64,000 nucleotides of DNA, from NCBI GenBank assembly GCA_013824715.1, contig PNOH01000014.1, positions 34,347 to 98,346 of the forward strand, given 5' to 3'. The notes beneath the pieces were generated by a model, which saw only the letters and a program-made list of their open reading frames with translations, was not told where the DNA came from and made no database searches. Made by a program: the position numbers and the translations under genes. How positions within the stretch are numbered: position 1 is the first letter of the stretch; every line of letters begins with the position of its first letter. Source of the stretch: Odoribacter sp. (lineage in GTDB: Bacteria; Bacteroidota; Bacteroidia; Bacteroidales; Prolixibacteraceae). Shown here in pieces: positions 52,434 to 61,133 of this stretch.

Positions 52434-53312
52434 ATGAGCTATCAAAAAAAGGGCAAACATACCGAACCGATTTATATTGTTTCAGGGGGAAAAGGGCTGG
52501 CAGGAAATCACATGATCCATTCTTTGCTTATTCAATACCCGAATAACAATGTACCTGTAATTATTGTACCATTGGTCAGTGAAGAAAGGCAACTGATTGA
52601 TTTGATGGGAAAAGTAAAAAAAAGTGGGGGATTGATTGCCTATACCCTGGTGAACAGGCAGTTGCGTAATATTTTGAAAAAACTTTGCGCGGATAACGGA
52701 GTGAAAAACATTGATTTCATGGGCGAGCTGGCCGACTATCTGGACGAAAAACTTGAAATTCCTTCACTTCAGACCCCCGGTCTTTATCGCGAAATCAACC
52801 AGCAATATTTTGACCGTATCGAAGCCATTGAATTTACCCTGAACCACGATGATGGACTGAGCCCTGGCAAATTGCACAAGGCAGAAATAATCCTGACGGG
52901 CGTTTCCCGTTCAGGAAAAACCCCACTAAGTGTTTATCTGGCGATGTATGGATGGAAAGTGGCCAACATTCCTCTGGTTTATGGCATTCCGGCGCCCAAA
53001 GAATTGTTCGAAGTTGACCCGCAGCGGGTATTTGGGCTGAGCATTAGTCCTGCGCAACTGATATCGCACCGGATGAAACGCCTGCAAAGCACAAATAATA
53101 CCGACAATATCAATTATGTTGACGAGCGTCTGGTTGCCCAGGAAATCAGAAGTGCAAATATGATTTTCGAAAGAGGGAAATTTACGGTTATCAATGTTTC
53201 GAACAAGCCCATTGAAACCAGCGCCAACGAAATCCTGAATACTTTGGCAAACCGTTTTGAATACCGTGGACGACGATTGGATTCGCCTTATATGGAAGCG
53301 GTGGAAGAATAG
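52434..53312 (+). CDS. PDRP/PSRP-type regulatory kinase-phosphorylase (DUF299)
   Basis: This 292-residue protein has the P-loop GVSRSGKTPLSVYLA (156-170) and the downstream PLVYGIPAPKELFEVDP and FGLSISPAQLISHR segments of the DUF299 family. These proteins use ADP to phosphorylate, and phosphate to release, a threonine on pyruvate phosphate dikinase or PEP synthase, switching those enzymes off and on. The target (PPDK or PpsA) cannot be told from this window. It converges with glmS (7 bp between stops). Confidence 0.88.
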   Translation: MSYQKKGKHTEPIYIVSGGKGLAGNHMIHSLLIQYPNNNVPVIIVPLVSEERQLIDLMGKVKKSGGLIAYTLVNRQLRNILKKLCADNGVKNIDFMGELADYLDEKLEIPSLQTPGLYREINQQYFDRIEAIEFTLNHDDGLSPGKLHKAEIILTGVSRSGKTPLSVYLAMYGWKVANIPLVYGIPAPKELFEVDPQRVFGLSISPAQLISHRMKRLQSTNNTDNINYVDERLVAQEIRSANMIFERGKFTVINVSNKPIETSANEILNTLANRFEYRGRRLDSPYMEAVEE

Positions 53313-53319
53313 TCCCGAA

Positions 53320-55158
53320 CTACTCGACGGTAACCGATTTCGCTAAATTTCTTGGTTGGTCAACATCGCAACCGCGCAGAACAGCAATATAGTATGAGAA
53401 CAACTGCAACGGAATAATGGCCAGCAAAGCCGATACAGCCGGGTGTGATTTGGGTATCTCGAACAGGTCGTTTACCATGTTTTTCAATGCGCCGTCGCCT
53501 TCGGTAACTACGGCAATAATGTTTCCTTTCCGCGCTTTTACTTCCTGAATGTTGCTCACAATTTTTTCGTAATAATGGTCTTTGGCGGCAACTACAATCA
53601 CTGGAAGGTTATCGTCAACTAAAGCAATAGGGCCATGTTTCATCTCTCCGGCAGCATAACCTTCGGCATGGATGTACGAAATTTCTTTCAGTTTCAGGGC
53701 GCCTTCCAATGCAACCGGGAAAAGATTTCCCCGGCCCAGATACAAGGCATTTACGGAGTCTTTATATTTGGCCGCAACTTCTTTGATGTGAGGATGCATC
53801 ACCAATATTGACTTAATTTTTTCAGGAATTTCAGTCAGTTCTTTAATCAGGTCGAGGTAAAGTGCAGGCGAAATATTCCCCTTTTCTTTAGCCAGTTTCA
53901 GGGCTAAAAGGGTAATTACCGTAACCTGGGCAGTGAATGCTTTGGTCGAAGCCACCCCGATTTCGATCCCGGCATGGGTATAAACCCCGGCATCGGTCTC
54001 GCGTGCAATGCTCGAACCAACTACATTACAGATTCCCAGAATAGTCGCTCCCTTTTCTCTGGCCATTCGCAAAGCCGCCAGTGTATCGGCAGTTTCGCCA
54101 CTCTGGGAGATAGCAATCACCACATCTTCACTATTCAGGATGGGATTGCGGTAACGGAATTCCGAAGCATATTCAACTTCGACCGGAATGCGGGCATATT
54201 CTTCAATCAGGTATTCGCCCACCAGGGCAGCATGCCACGAGGTTCCACATCCGATGATAATGATTCTTCTGGCATTCAGTAATTTGGGGAAAACATCGAG
54301 CAATCCGCCCAGCACAATCTCCGAATGGTCGGGTGCAATGCGCCCCCGGAAAGTATCTTCTATGGTTTTAGGCTGTTCGAAGATTTCTTTCAGCATATAA
54401 TGTTCGAAATCCCCTTTTCCCAAATCTCCGATGGTCATATCCACTTTCGTAATTTTGAAAGCTGCCGGAATATTTTCAACTGTTTTCAGGGTAAGGCTGT
54501 CGTTGGTAATGATGGCCACATCGTGGTCGTTCAGGTAAATTACACTGTCGGTATAATTCACAATAGGCGTGGCATCGGAAGCAATAAAGTATTCGCCCCG
54601 GCCTAATCCAATTACCAGCGGGCTACCTTTACGGGCGGCAATTAACTGCTTTTTTTCATTCTTGCAGATAACCACAATGCCATAAGCTCCAACTACTTTC
54701 GAAAGCGCCAGCCTGACGGCAATTTCGGCATTCGCCTCATCAACATTTTTGTAAAAATATTCGATCAGGTTTACCAGAACTTCCGTATCGGTATCCGATT
54801 GAAAAGTATATCCTTTTTTAAACAGGTCAGATTTTAGTTCGGCGTAGTTTTCGATAATCCCGTTGTGCACGAGCACAAAGTCGCCGTTCATTGAAGTATG
54901 CGGGTGGGCATTGCGGTCGTTGGGTTCGCCGTGAGTAGCCCAGCGCGTGTGCCCAATTCCGATGTGTCCGCTGACATCTTCGGTTGCAACATGTTTTTCA
55001 AGGTCCGAAACGCGGCCTTTGCACTTGTAAACATTTAATGAGTCGTTAAAGATAGCCAGTCCGGCTGAATCATAACCTCTGTATTCAAGACGCTGAAGCC
55101 CTTGTATCAGGATGGGATAAACATTTTTATCTCCAATATAACCGACAATTCCACACAT
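53320..55158 (-). CDS. glmS: Glutamine--fructose-6-phosphate aminotransferase
   Basis: This 612-residue protein starts MCGIVGYIG with the catalytic Cys2. The glutaminase domain has HTRWATHGEPND and HNGIIENY. Two SIS sugar-isomerase domains follow (CGTSWHAALVGEYLIEE, ISQSGETADTLAALR, YLGRGNLFPVALEGALKLKEISYIHAEGYAAGEMKHGPIAL over two strands) and it ends LAKSVTVE. It makes glucosamine-6-phosphate for peptidoglycan and LPS. It is last in a run with a DUF4270 lipoprotein and a glycogen-synthase-like protein, a gene order seen in other Bacteroidota. Confidence 0.96.
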   Translation of the reverse strand: MCGIVGYIGDKNVYPILIQGLQRLEYRGYDSAGLAIFNDSLNVYKCKGRVSDLEKHVATEDVSGHIGIGHTRWATHGEPNDRNAHPHTSMNGDFVLVHNGIIENYAELKSDLFKKGYTFQSDTDTEVLVNLIEYFYKNVDEANAEIAVRLALSKVVGAYGIVVICKNEKKQLIAARKGSPLVIGLGRGEYFIASDATPIVNYTDSVIYLNDHDVAIITNDSLTLKTVENIPAAFKITKVDMTIGDLGKGDFEHYMLKEIFEQPKTIEDTFRGRIAPDHSEIVLGGLLDVFPKLLNARRIIIIGCGTSWHAALVGEYLIEEYARIPVEVEYASEFRYRNPILNSEDVVIAISQSGETADTLAALRMAREKGATILGICNVVGSSIARETDAGVYTHAGIEIGVASTKAFTAQVTVITLLALKLAKEKGNISPALYLDLIKELTEIPEKIKSILVMHPHIKEVAAKYKDSVNALYLGRGNLFPVALEGALKLKEISYIHAEGYAAGEMKHGPIALVDDNLPVIVVAAKDHYYEKIVSNIQEVKARKGNIIAVVTEGDGALKNMVNDLFEIPKSHPAVSALLAIIPLQLFSYYIAVLRGCDVDQPRNLAKSVTVE

Positions 55159-55192
55159 ACGATTCTATTTAAGGGTTATCGGGGATGGGGGA

Positions 55193-56557
55193 TTATTTTA
55201 TTTTGGAATACGTTATTTCCAATCTGATTCCGGTATTGCTGGTTGCTCCTTTAAGTACCACTCTCCTGAACGATGCACTCCTGAAAGCTGTAGCAAGGTG
55301 GAATCCATAATTTTCTTTTTTCTTTTCTATCACTTCCTGCATGTGTTTGGCGATGTTAAACCGGTAGGTTTTATCGGTGCTGTCATATCTACCTCCATAA
55401 TATAGCGACGAGAAAGCAACATCAGATGGCAAATATTCTTTACCATCCTTATCTATTGCCGTTAAAACCAACTGTTGAGGTGGGATGTACCTGGCTGTAT
55501 CGGAAACGATGGTGTCAACCTGAAAAATAAGTTCAGCCTGATTGATGACAATTTTTGCTGATTGATCGCTGTAATCCGGAATTAGTTTGGTCCAGTTTTC
55601 AAGATCAGGAATCAATATTTTTGATCGAAGTCCACCGGTTGTCTGAAGGTAAATCAAACTGTCCTGATTAACCTGTTTGTTGAGGTTGGCCGAAAAAGAA
55701 GTTTTTGAATAGTCGTGCGTGAAACGGCTGACCCTTGCTGTATTTTCGTTAATATTATAATTATAATATAATGAATCATTTTCGCTGTTGTGGTAGTGCA
55801 TGACCATTCGGGAGCCGGAAGCAAGGGTATAAATTCTCATGATGGCTCCACCCTGGTTCAGATCACCTGCTTCAATATACAGACCTTTAAAATATTTCAG
55901 GAACTTGTCGTTATCCGACCAGGTCAACGAATCGGCAGCCATTAATTTTTGAATCAGTTTCTGATCCAGTTTAATAGCGATTTCCTGAATAACAGTATCT
56001 TTTGGGTTCTTTTTTGTTGAACCATAACTATTGGTCAGAGAGTCGAGCTTAAATTTGGGGATGTAATTTTTTTCAGCTAGTACTTCACTTTTGGCAAGTC
56101 CTTTCAGGTTCAAATCCTGATCATATTTCTGGTCAATATCCAGGTCGGAAGCCAATTCGTAAACCTTCAGTTTTTGCGGGGTTATTGTATCGCCATAAGT
56201 TTCCAGATAGAGCAAATAAAGTACCAGCGAGTCGATCCGGGCATTTTTCGAAAAATCAGGATAACCAGTCAGGCGAAACTGACAGGCAAAATCGGCAGTT
56301 GTTTTACCGAAAACCGGATCATTAAAAGTACCGAGTAAATTATAAGCCGGTTCATCAGTCCTCTGTTTTTCGTCAGTCAGGGTATAAGCTTTAATGGTTC
56401 CTTTTTCGGTTACTTTTCCTACTGCCACCAAATCACCCGGAAGCAGTAAGTCTTTTCCCAGATCATTAATATCGTTTGTACAACTCCAAAATGTAATTAC
56501 CATACATACAAATCCAAAAACGAATTTGTAAATTACTGCGTGTTCTTTTTTCACCAA
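55193..56557 (-). CDS. DUF4270 lipoprotein
   Basis: This 454-residue protein has a lipoprotein signal (Cys26 in ITFWSCTNDINDLGKDLL). The DUF4270 pattern includes LLGTFNDPVFGKTTADFACQF (near residue 75) and long beta-rich repeats. Function of the family is unknown; it is restricted to Bacteroidota and usually lies next to glycogen-synthase-like and glmS genes, as here. It probably sits in the outer membrane. Confidence 0.85.
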   Translation of the reverse strand: MVKKEHAVIYKFVFGFVCMVITFWSCTNDINDLGKDLLLPGDLVAVGKVTEKGTIKAYTLTDEKQRTDEPAYNLLGTFNDPVFGKTTADFACQFRLTGYPDFSKNARIDSLVLYLLYLETYGDTITPQKLKVYELASDLDIDQKYDQDLNLKGLAKSEVLAEKNYIPKFKLDSLTNSYGSTKKNPKDTVIQEIAIKLDQKLIQKLMAADSLTWSDNDKFLKYFKGLYIEAGDLNQGGAIMRIYTLASGSRMVMHYHNSENDSLYYNYNINENTARVSRFTHDYSKTSFSANLNKQVNQDSLIYLQTTGGLRSKILIPDLENWTKLIPDYSDQSAKIVINQAELIFQVDTIVSDTARYIPPQQLVLTAIDKDGKEYLPSDVAFSSLYYGGRYDSTDKTYRFNIAKHMQEVIEKKKENYGFHLATAFRSASFRRVVLKGATSNTGIRLEITYSKIK

Positions 56558-56587
56558 TAAATGTTTTAAATTGTTTGACCTACTTTC

Positions 56588-57391
56588 TTACAATACCTGA
56601 TCATACAAGTCGTTGTAAGCATCAATATAGGTATGTTCGGGTTGGTATTCTAAAAATAATTTTCCTGACGATTGTATGTATTCTGATAGCTCGCTGTTAA
56701 TTTTAGGACTTCCCTGAATTACAGCGTCAGAATACTGGACCGCAAGTTTGCTAACGTTAACATAGCTTGGATCATCAACAACTTCAATATCTTCGTTTTC
56801 GATTTTGCCCATTTTCAGTTTATTGATGAATGTGGCATCCAGTGGTTTTTTAAAATCATCGTGATATACCGAATAAACTACTTTTGCATTTACAAACAAA
56901 GGATCGTCGTTGTATGCCTTCTTAATGTACAGGGGTACCAGCGAAGTCAACCAGCCGTGGCAATGAACCAGATCGGGAGCCCATCGCAGTTTAATTACAG
57001 TTTCCAAAACCCCGCGGGCAAAGAAAATAGCCCTTTCGTCATTATCGGTAAATTCATTTCCTTTCGAATCTTTCAAAACGTGCTTACGCTGAAAATAATC
57101 TTCATTATCGATAAAATACACCTGCATTCGCGCCGATTGTATAGAGGCGACCTTAATAATCAAGGGGTGGTCGGTATCGTCAATAATGAGGTTCATCCCC
57201 GACAGGCGGATCACCTCATGCAATTGATTCCGACGTTCATTCACACTACCATATCTAGGCATAAAAGTCCGGATTTCCTTTCCTCTTTCCTGAATCCCCT
57301 GTGGAAGGAACCTGGATTTTTTAGACATTTCTGTCTCTGGAAGATAAGGGGTAATTTCTGATGAAATAAATAAGACTTTTTTCTTTTCCAT
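56588..57391 (-). CDS. Glycogen/starch-synthase N-terminal-domain protein
   Basis: This 267-residue protein looks like only the first Rossmann domain of a GT5 glycogen synthase: KVLFISSEITPYLPETEMSKKSRFLPQGIQ (residues 4-33), then DLVHCHGWLTSLVPLYIKK (about 137-155) and VVYSVYHDD. The KxGGL ADP-glucose loop and the second domain with the catalytic Glu are missing, so glucosyl transfer is unlikely. Such half-size proteins are widespread in Bacteroidota next to panC and DUF4270. A regulatory or lectin-like role is possible. Confidence 0.82.
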   Translation of the reverse strand: MEKKKVLFISSEITPYLPETEMSKKSRFLPQGIQERGKEIRTFMPRYGSVNERRNQLHEVIRLSGMNLIIDDTDHPLIIKVASIQSARMQVYFIDNEDYFQRKHVLKDSKGNEFTDNDERAIFFARGVLETVIKLRWAPDLVHCHGWLTSLVPLYIKKAYNDDPLFVNAKVVYSVYHDDFKKPLDATFINKLKMGKIENEDIEVVDDPSYVNVSKLAVQYSDAVIQGSPKINSELSEYIQSSGKLFLEYQPEHTYIDAYNDLYDQVL

Positions 57392-57415
57392 TTATATCGC
57401 CTGAGTTTAATAGCG

Positions 57416-57446
57416 CAAAATTAGTAAAATATCGGCAATATTCAAT
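57416..57446 (-). promoter_or_regulatory. Promoter of the glycogen-synthase-like/DUF4270/glmS operon
   Basis: Minus-strand ATTG (57446-57443), 19 nt, TAATTTTG (57423-57416), with transcription expected ~18 nt before the start codon. The -7 box is perfect. Confidence 0.55.
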
Positions 57447-57490
57447 TCCAGCAGGTTACAGTGATCTTAAAAAACCTTAAGATGAACGTA

Positions 57491-57517
57491 TTTGTGTTAA
57501 TTTATTTATTTACTTTG
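57491..57517 (+). promoter_or_regulatory. Probable panC promoter
   Basis: TTTG (57491-57494), 16 nt, TACTTTG (57511-57517), 21 nt before the ATG. Spacing is a little short for the consensus. Confidence 0.4.
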
Positions 57518-57538
57518 CACCCTCATTTTTAATCCAAA

Positions 57539-58393
57539 ATGCAGGTAGTAAAGCACATAAACGATATTCGCACTATACTGAACGACAAACGAAAAGAGGG
57601 ATTGAGTATCGGATTTGTTCCAACGATGGGGGCATTGCACAATGGGCACATCTCTTTGGTTGAGCTGGCCGGACAACAAACCGGATTAGTGGTAGTCAGC
57701 ATTTTTGTAAATCCCACCCAGTTTAACGACAAAGCCGATTTGGAACGCTACCCGCGCGATCTGCAGAAAGATGTGGATTTACTGACGCCTACAGCCTGCC
57801 AGTTGGTTTTTGCTCCTGAACCCGATGAGATTTATCCTGAACCCGATACCCGGCAATTCAACTTTGGAACCCTTGAACAGGTGATGGAAGGAAAATTCAG
57901 GCCAGGACATTTTAACGGAGTGGCTCAGGTAGTGAGCAGCTTGTTTGAAATCGTACAGCCCGATAAAGCTTTTTTTGGTCAGAAAGACTTTCAGCAACTG
58001 GCGATTATCAATGAAATGGTCAGGAAATTGAACATCCCGGTTGAGATAATTTCCTGTCCGATTATTCGCGAAGCTGATGGATTGGCAATGAGTTCGCGCA
58101 ATATGTTGCTGAGTCCTGTACATCGGCAAAATGCAGTTGTTATTTCGGCCACATTATTCGAGGCAATAAACAAAACCGGCGGGTTCACCGTACAAGAACT
58201 TTGCAAATGGGTGATAACCCGAATCAATGAAAATGAGTATTTGAACACGGAGTACTTCGAAATTGTTGATTCTGTTACCCTCCAGCCTGTGAAAAGCTGG
58301 GACGAACCATGTTCAAAGGTGGGTTGTATCGCCGTTCACTGTGGAAAAATCAGGCTGATTGATAATATGGAGTTCGGAGTAATGAAGGATTGA
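57539..58393 (+). CDS. panC: Pantothenate synthetase
   Basis: This 284-residue protein has the ATP-site PTMGALHNGHISLVELA with the HxGH (residues 34-37), FVNPTQFND, the FFGQKDFQQLAI segment and ADGLAMSSRNMLLSP with the KMSKS-like SSRN. It joins pantoate and beta-alanine with ATP. It is followed by panD, which supplies beta-alanine. Full length for the family. Confidence 0.96.
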   Translation: MQVVKHINDIRTILNDKRKEGLSIGFVPTMGALHNGHISLVELAGQQTGLVVVSIFVNPTQFNDKADLERYPRDLQKDVDLLTPTACQLVFAPEPDEIYPEPDTRQFNFGTLEQVMEGKFRPGHFNGVAQVVSSLFEIVQPDKAFFGQKDFQQLAIINEMVRKLNIPVEIISCPIIREADGLAMSSRNMLLSPVHRQNAVVISATLFEAINKTGGFTVQELCKWVITRINENEYLNTEYFEIVDSVTLQPVKSWDEPCSKVGCIAVHCGKIRLIDNMEFGVMKD

Positions 58394-58486
58394 CTATTAG
58401 ACCATTTACGATTTACAATTTGTTGTACCGATCAATGTTCCATAAAATAGTAAATGGTAAATAATTAAATAGTAAATAAAGACATC

Positions 58487-58837
58487 ATGATTATAGAAGT
58501 TTGTAAATCGAAAATTCATAAAGTTACTGTTACCGAAGCCAATCTTCAATACGTCGGAAGTATTACTATTGATCAGGATTTGATGGATGCTGCCAATTTA
58601 ATTGAAAACGAAAAAGTTCAGGTGGTGAACATTAACAACGGCGAACGGATTGAAACCTATGTGATTAAAGGTCAACGTGGTTCAGGCGTGATTTGTTTGA
58701 ATGGCCCGGCTGCCAGAAAAGTTGCTGTTGGCGATGTGGTCATTATTATTTCGTATGCCCAGATGGATTTCGAAGAAGCCAAAACATTTAAACCCTGGCT
58801 TGTATTCCCGGACACTGAAACCAATAAGCTGATTTAA
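58487..58837 (+). CDS. panD: Aspartate 1-decarboxylase
   Basis: This 116-residue protein has the self-cleavage site in YVGSITID (Gly24-Ser25), which produces the pyruvoyl cofactor. The rest of the double-psi barrel is present ([28 protein letters not shown], over two strands; [13 protein letters not shown]). It makes beta-alanine from aspartate for pantothenate. It is 93 bp behind panC on the same strand. Confidence 0.96.
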   Translation: MIIEVCKSKIHKVTVTEANLQYVGSITIDQDLMDAANLIENEKVQVVNINNGERIETYVIKGQRGSGVICLNGPAARKVAVGDVVIIISYAQMDFEEAKTFKPWLVFPDTETNKLI

Positions 58838-58866
58838 ATTTTTCTTTTTAAGAAAGTGATGATTGT

Positions 58867-60207
58867 TTATCTGTTAAACATCAATCTTCTTCCCTGTTTC
58901 TCCGAAACAATATTCCCTTCTGCATAAATCAACGCTCCATTTACAAAGGTACGCGTGACCTGATGCGAAAATTCCATCCCTTCGAAAGGCGACCAGCCGC
59001 ACTTGTACAGAATATTTTCAGGAGTAACAACCCAATGACGGGCCGGATCAACCAACACCAGATCGGCATAATAACCTTCGCGAATGTAGCCACGGCGGTC
59101 TATGCGGAACAAGTCAGCCGGAGCATGGCACATCTTTTCAACCACACGTTCAACCGAAATCAAGCCTTTTTTGCTCATTTCGAGCATGGCCGTCAGCGAA
59201 TGTTGAACCAAAGGTCCTCCTGAAGGAGCCTTAAAATAGGAGTGTTCCTTTTCCTGAAGGGTATGAGGTGCATGGTCGGTAGCCACCACGTCAATTTTAT
59301 TGGCGCGTAATGCTTCCCAAAGTGCTGCTTTATCATCAGCCGATTTGATGGCTGGATTCCATTTGATACGGTTGCCAAGAGTCATATAATCATGCTCATC
59401 GAACCAAAGGTGATGTACACAAACTTCGGCAGTAATGAGTTTCTCCTTTACACTTCCGGCGGTGAAAAGTTTCATTTCATCAGCAGTTGAAAGGTGCAAA
59501 ATATGCAATCGGGTTCCGAATTTAGTGGCCAGTTCAACTGCTTTGGCCGATGATTTAAAGCATGCTTCGGCGCTACGGATTTTCGGGTGCGCCGACAGCG
59601 GAACGAATTCGCCGTATTTTTCACGGTAGAGTTCCGTGTTCCGGATGATGGTCGGTTCGTCTTCGCAATGTGTGGCCACCAGCAATTTGGTGTTGCGGAA
59701 TATTTCTGAAAGCGCTTCTTCGTTGTCAACCAGCATATTTCCGGTTGACGAGCCCATGAAAATCTTTATTCCGCAAACCCTGGAGCCATCGGTTTTCAAA
59801 ACTTCGTCCAGATTATCGTTGGTGGCGCCCAAGTAAAACGAGTAGTTGGCTGCCGAGACTTCGGCTGCACGCTGGTATTTCTGTTCAAGTATTTCCTGGG
59901 TCGTAGCTTGCGGATTGGTATTGGGCATCTCCATATACGAAGTTACCCCACCGGCCACTGCAGCCCTCGATTCGGTCGCAATTTCGCCTTTGTGCGTAAG
60001 CCCCGGCTCGCGAAAATGCACCTGATCGTCAATCACGCCAGGAATGAGGTATTGACTGCCGGCTTCAATTATTGCCGCGCCTTGCACTTCATCCGGGGCC
60101 GGTTCACCGGCATATACTTTGGAAATGAACTCTCCGTCAATCAGCACGGCTCCCTTAAAAATCCGGCCTTCATTGATAATCCTTGCATTTTTAATGAGTG
60201 TCTTCAT
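58867..60207 (-). CDS. pyrC: Dihydroorotase (class I type)
   Basis: This 446-residue amidohydrolase has the metal-binding HxH-type segment DDQVHFREPGLTHKG (near residue 62), AIMEMPN-like SYMEMPNTNP, the GIKIFMGSSTGNM lysine region, ATHCEDE, LHILHLST and the final ATDHAPHTLQEK. It closes carbamoyl aspartate to dihydroorotate in pyrimidine synthesis. Its start overlaps the stop of the upstream GT2 gene by 4 bp, so the two are coupled. Confidence 0.93.
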   Translation of the reverse strand: MKTLIKNARIINEGRIFKGAVLIDGEFISKVYAGEPAPDEVQGAAIIEAGSQYLIPGVIDDQVHFREPGLTHKGEIATESRAAVAGGVTSYMEMPNTNPQATTQEILEQKYQRAAEVSAANYSFYLGATNDNLDEVLKTDGSRVCGIKIFMGSSTGNMLVDNEEALSEIFRNTKLLVATHCEDEPTIIRNTELYREKYGEFVPLSAHPKIRSAEACFKSSAKAVELATKFGTRLHILHLSTADEMKLFTAGSVKEKLITAEVCVHHLWFDEHDYMTLGNRIKWNPAIKSADDKAALWEALRANKIDVVATDHAPHTLQEKEHSYFKAPSGGPLVQHSLTAMLEMSKKGLISVERVVEKMCHAPADLFRIDRRGYIREGYYADLVLVDPARHWVVTPENILYKCGWSPFEGMEFSHQVTRTFVNGALIYAEGNIVSEKQGRRLMFNR

Positions 60208-60944
60208 GGGTTAACTTTTTTATACGATATAAACCAGCTTCTGATTTTCATTTTCAATACCCCCCAGAGCGCTTCGTTGAAAATACCACCGCTCATTTTT
60301 GAAGTTCCCTGTTTGCGATCTTTAAAAATGATGGGCACTTCCACTATTTTGAAGCCATGTTTCCAGGTTTTAAACTTCATTTCAATCTGAAATCCGTAGC
60401 CTTTCAGCCTGATGTTGTCGAAATCAATGGTCTCCAAAACCTTTCGATGGTAGCATTTAAATCCTGCCGTAGTATCCATGATTTTCATCCGGGTGATTGT
60501 CCGAACATAAACCGAAGCCAGATACGACATCAATACTCTGCCGAGGGGCCAGTTAATTACGTTAATTCCTGAAATATACCTCGATCCGATAGCCAGCGAA
60601 GCTTTTTGTTCCACACAGGCAGTATATAACCGTACCAAATCTTTGGGCCTGTGCGAAAAATCGCAGTCCATTTCAAAAATATATTCATAATCACGCTCCA
60701 GCGCCCAGTGGAATCCCGCCAGATAGGCTTTCCCCAGTCCCTGCTTCCCTGCACGTTTCAGGATATGAAGTATTCCGGGAAATTCTGGCATTAACCGCTC
60801 AACAATTGCGGCAGTTCCATCCGGCGAATTGTCGTCAATGATCAGTATTTCAAAAGGTGTTTTCAATGAAAAGACTTTACGGACCATTCGCCCGACATTT
60901 TCTTTCTCGTTGTAGGTTGGGATTAATACCAGGTTTTGATGCAC
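60204..60944 (-). CDS. Polyprenol-phosphate mannose/glucose synthase (GT2, DPM1-like)
   Basis: This protein of about 246 residues starts at a GTG at 60944 just before HQNLVLIPTYNEKENV, as usual for this family; an ATG at 61019 would add 25 unlike residues. GT2 motifs: IPTYNEKEN, IIDDNSPDGT, FEMDCDFSHRP (the DxD for metal and donor) and TAGFKCYHRKVL. There is no membrane extension, as in short DPM1-like enzymes. It loads a sugar onto a lipid carrier for cell-surface glycosylation. Confidence 0.85.
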   Translation of the reverse strand: MHQNLVLIPTYNEKENVGRMVRKVFSLKTPFEILIIDDNSPDGTAAIVERLMPEFPGILHILKRAGKQGLGKAYLAGFHWALERDYEYIFEMDCDFSHRPKDLVRLYTACVEQKASLAIGSRYISGINVINWPLGRVLMSYLASVYVRTITRMKIMDTTAGFKCYHRKVLETIDFDNIRLKGYGFQIEMKFKTWKHGFKIVEVPIIFKDRKQGTSKMSGGIFNEALWGVLKMKIRSWFISYKKVNP

Positions 60945-61133
60945 GTTTAATATTTTTGATGATTCAACGAAAATACAGCTTTTTATGAACAGAACAGTGG
61001 GGACACGTATGTTTAACAAATTTTAGGTGCATTTACAATCCTGATTTCAAAACAAAGTTCCGGCCTTTTGTTGTTAGCTGTTCTTTTGACACTTAAAAAC
61101 AGCTATCTTCATACCTCATAAAATCCGAATGTC

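Noticed and set aside
61085..61110. Promoter of the YncE/phosphoesterase gene
   Set aside because: TTTG and TATCTTC are present but only 15 nt apart, and the -7 box has mismatches; not strong enough to list.
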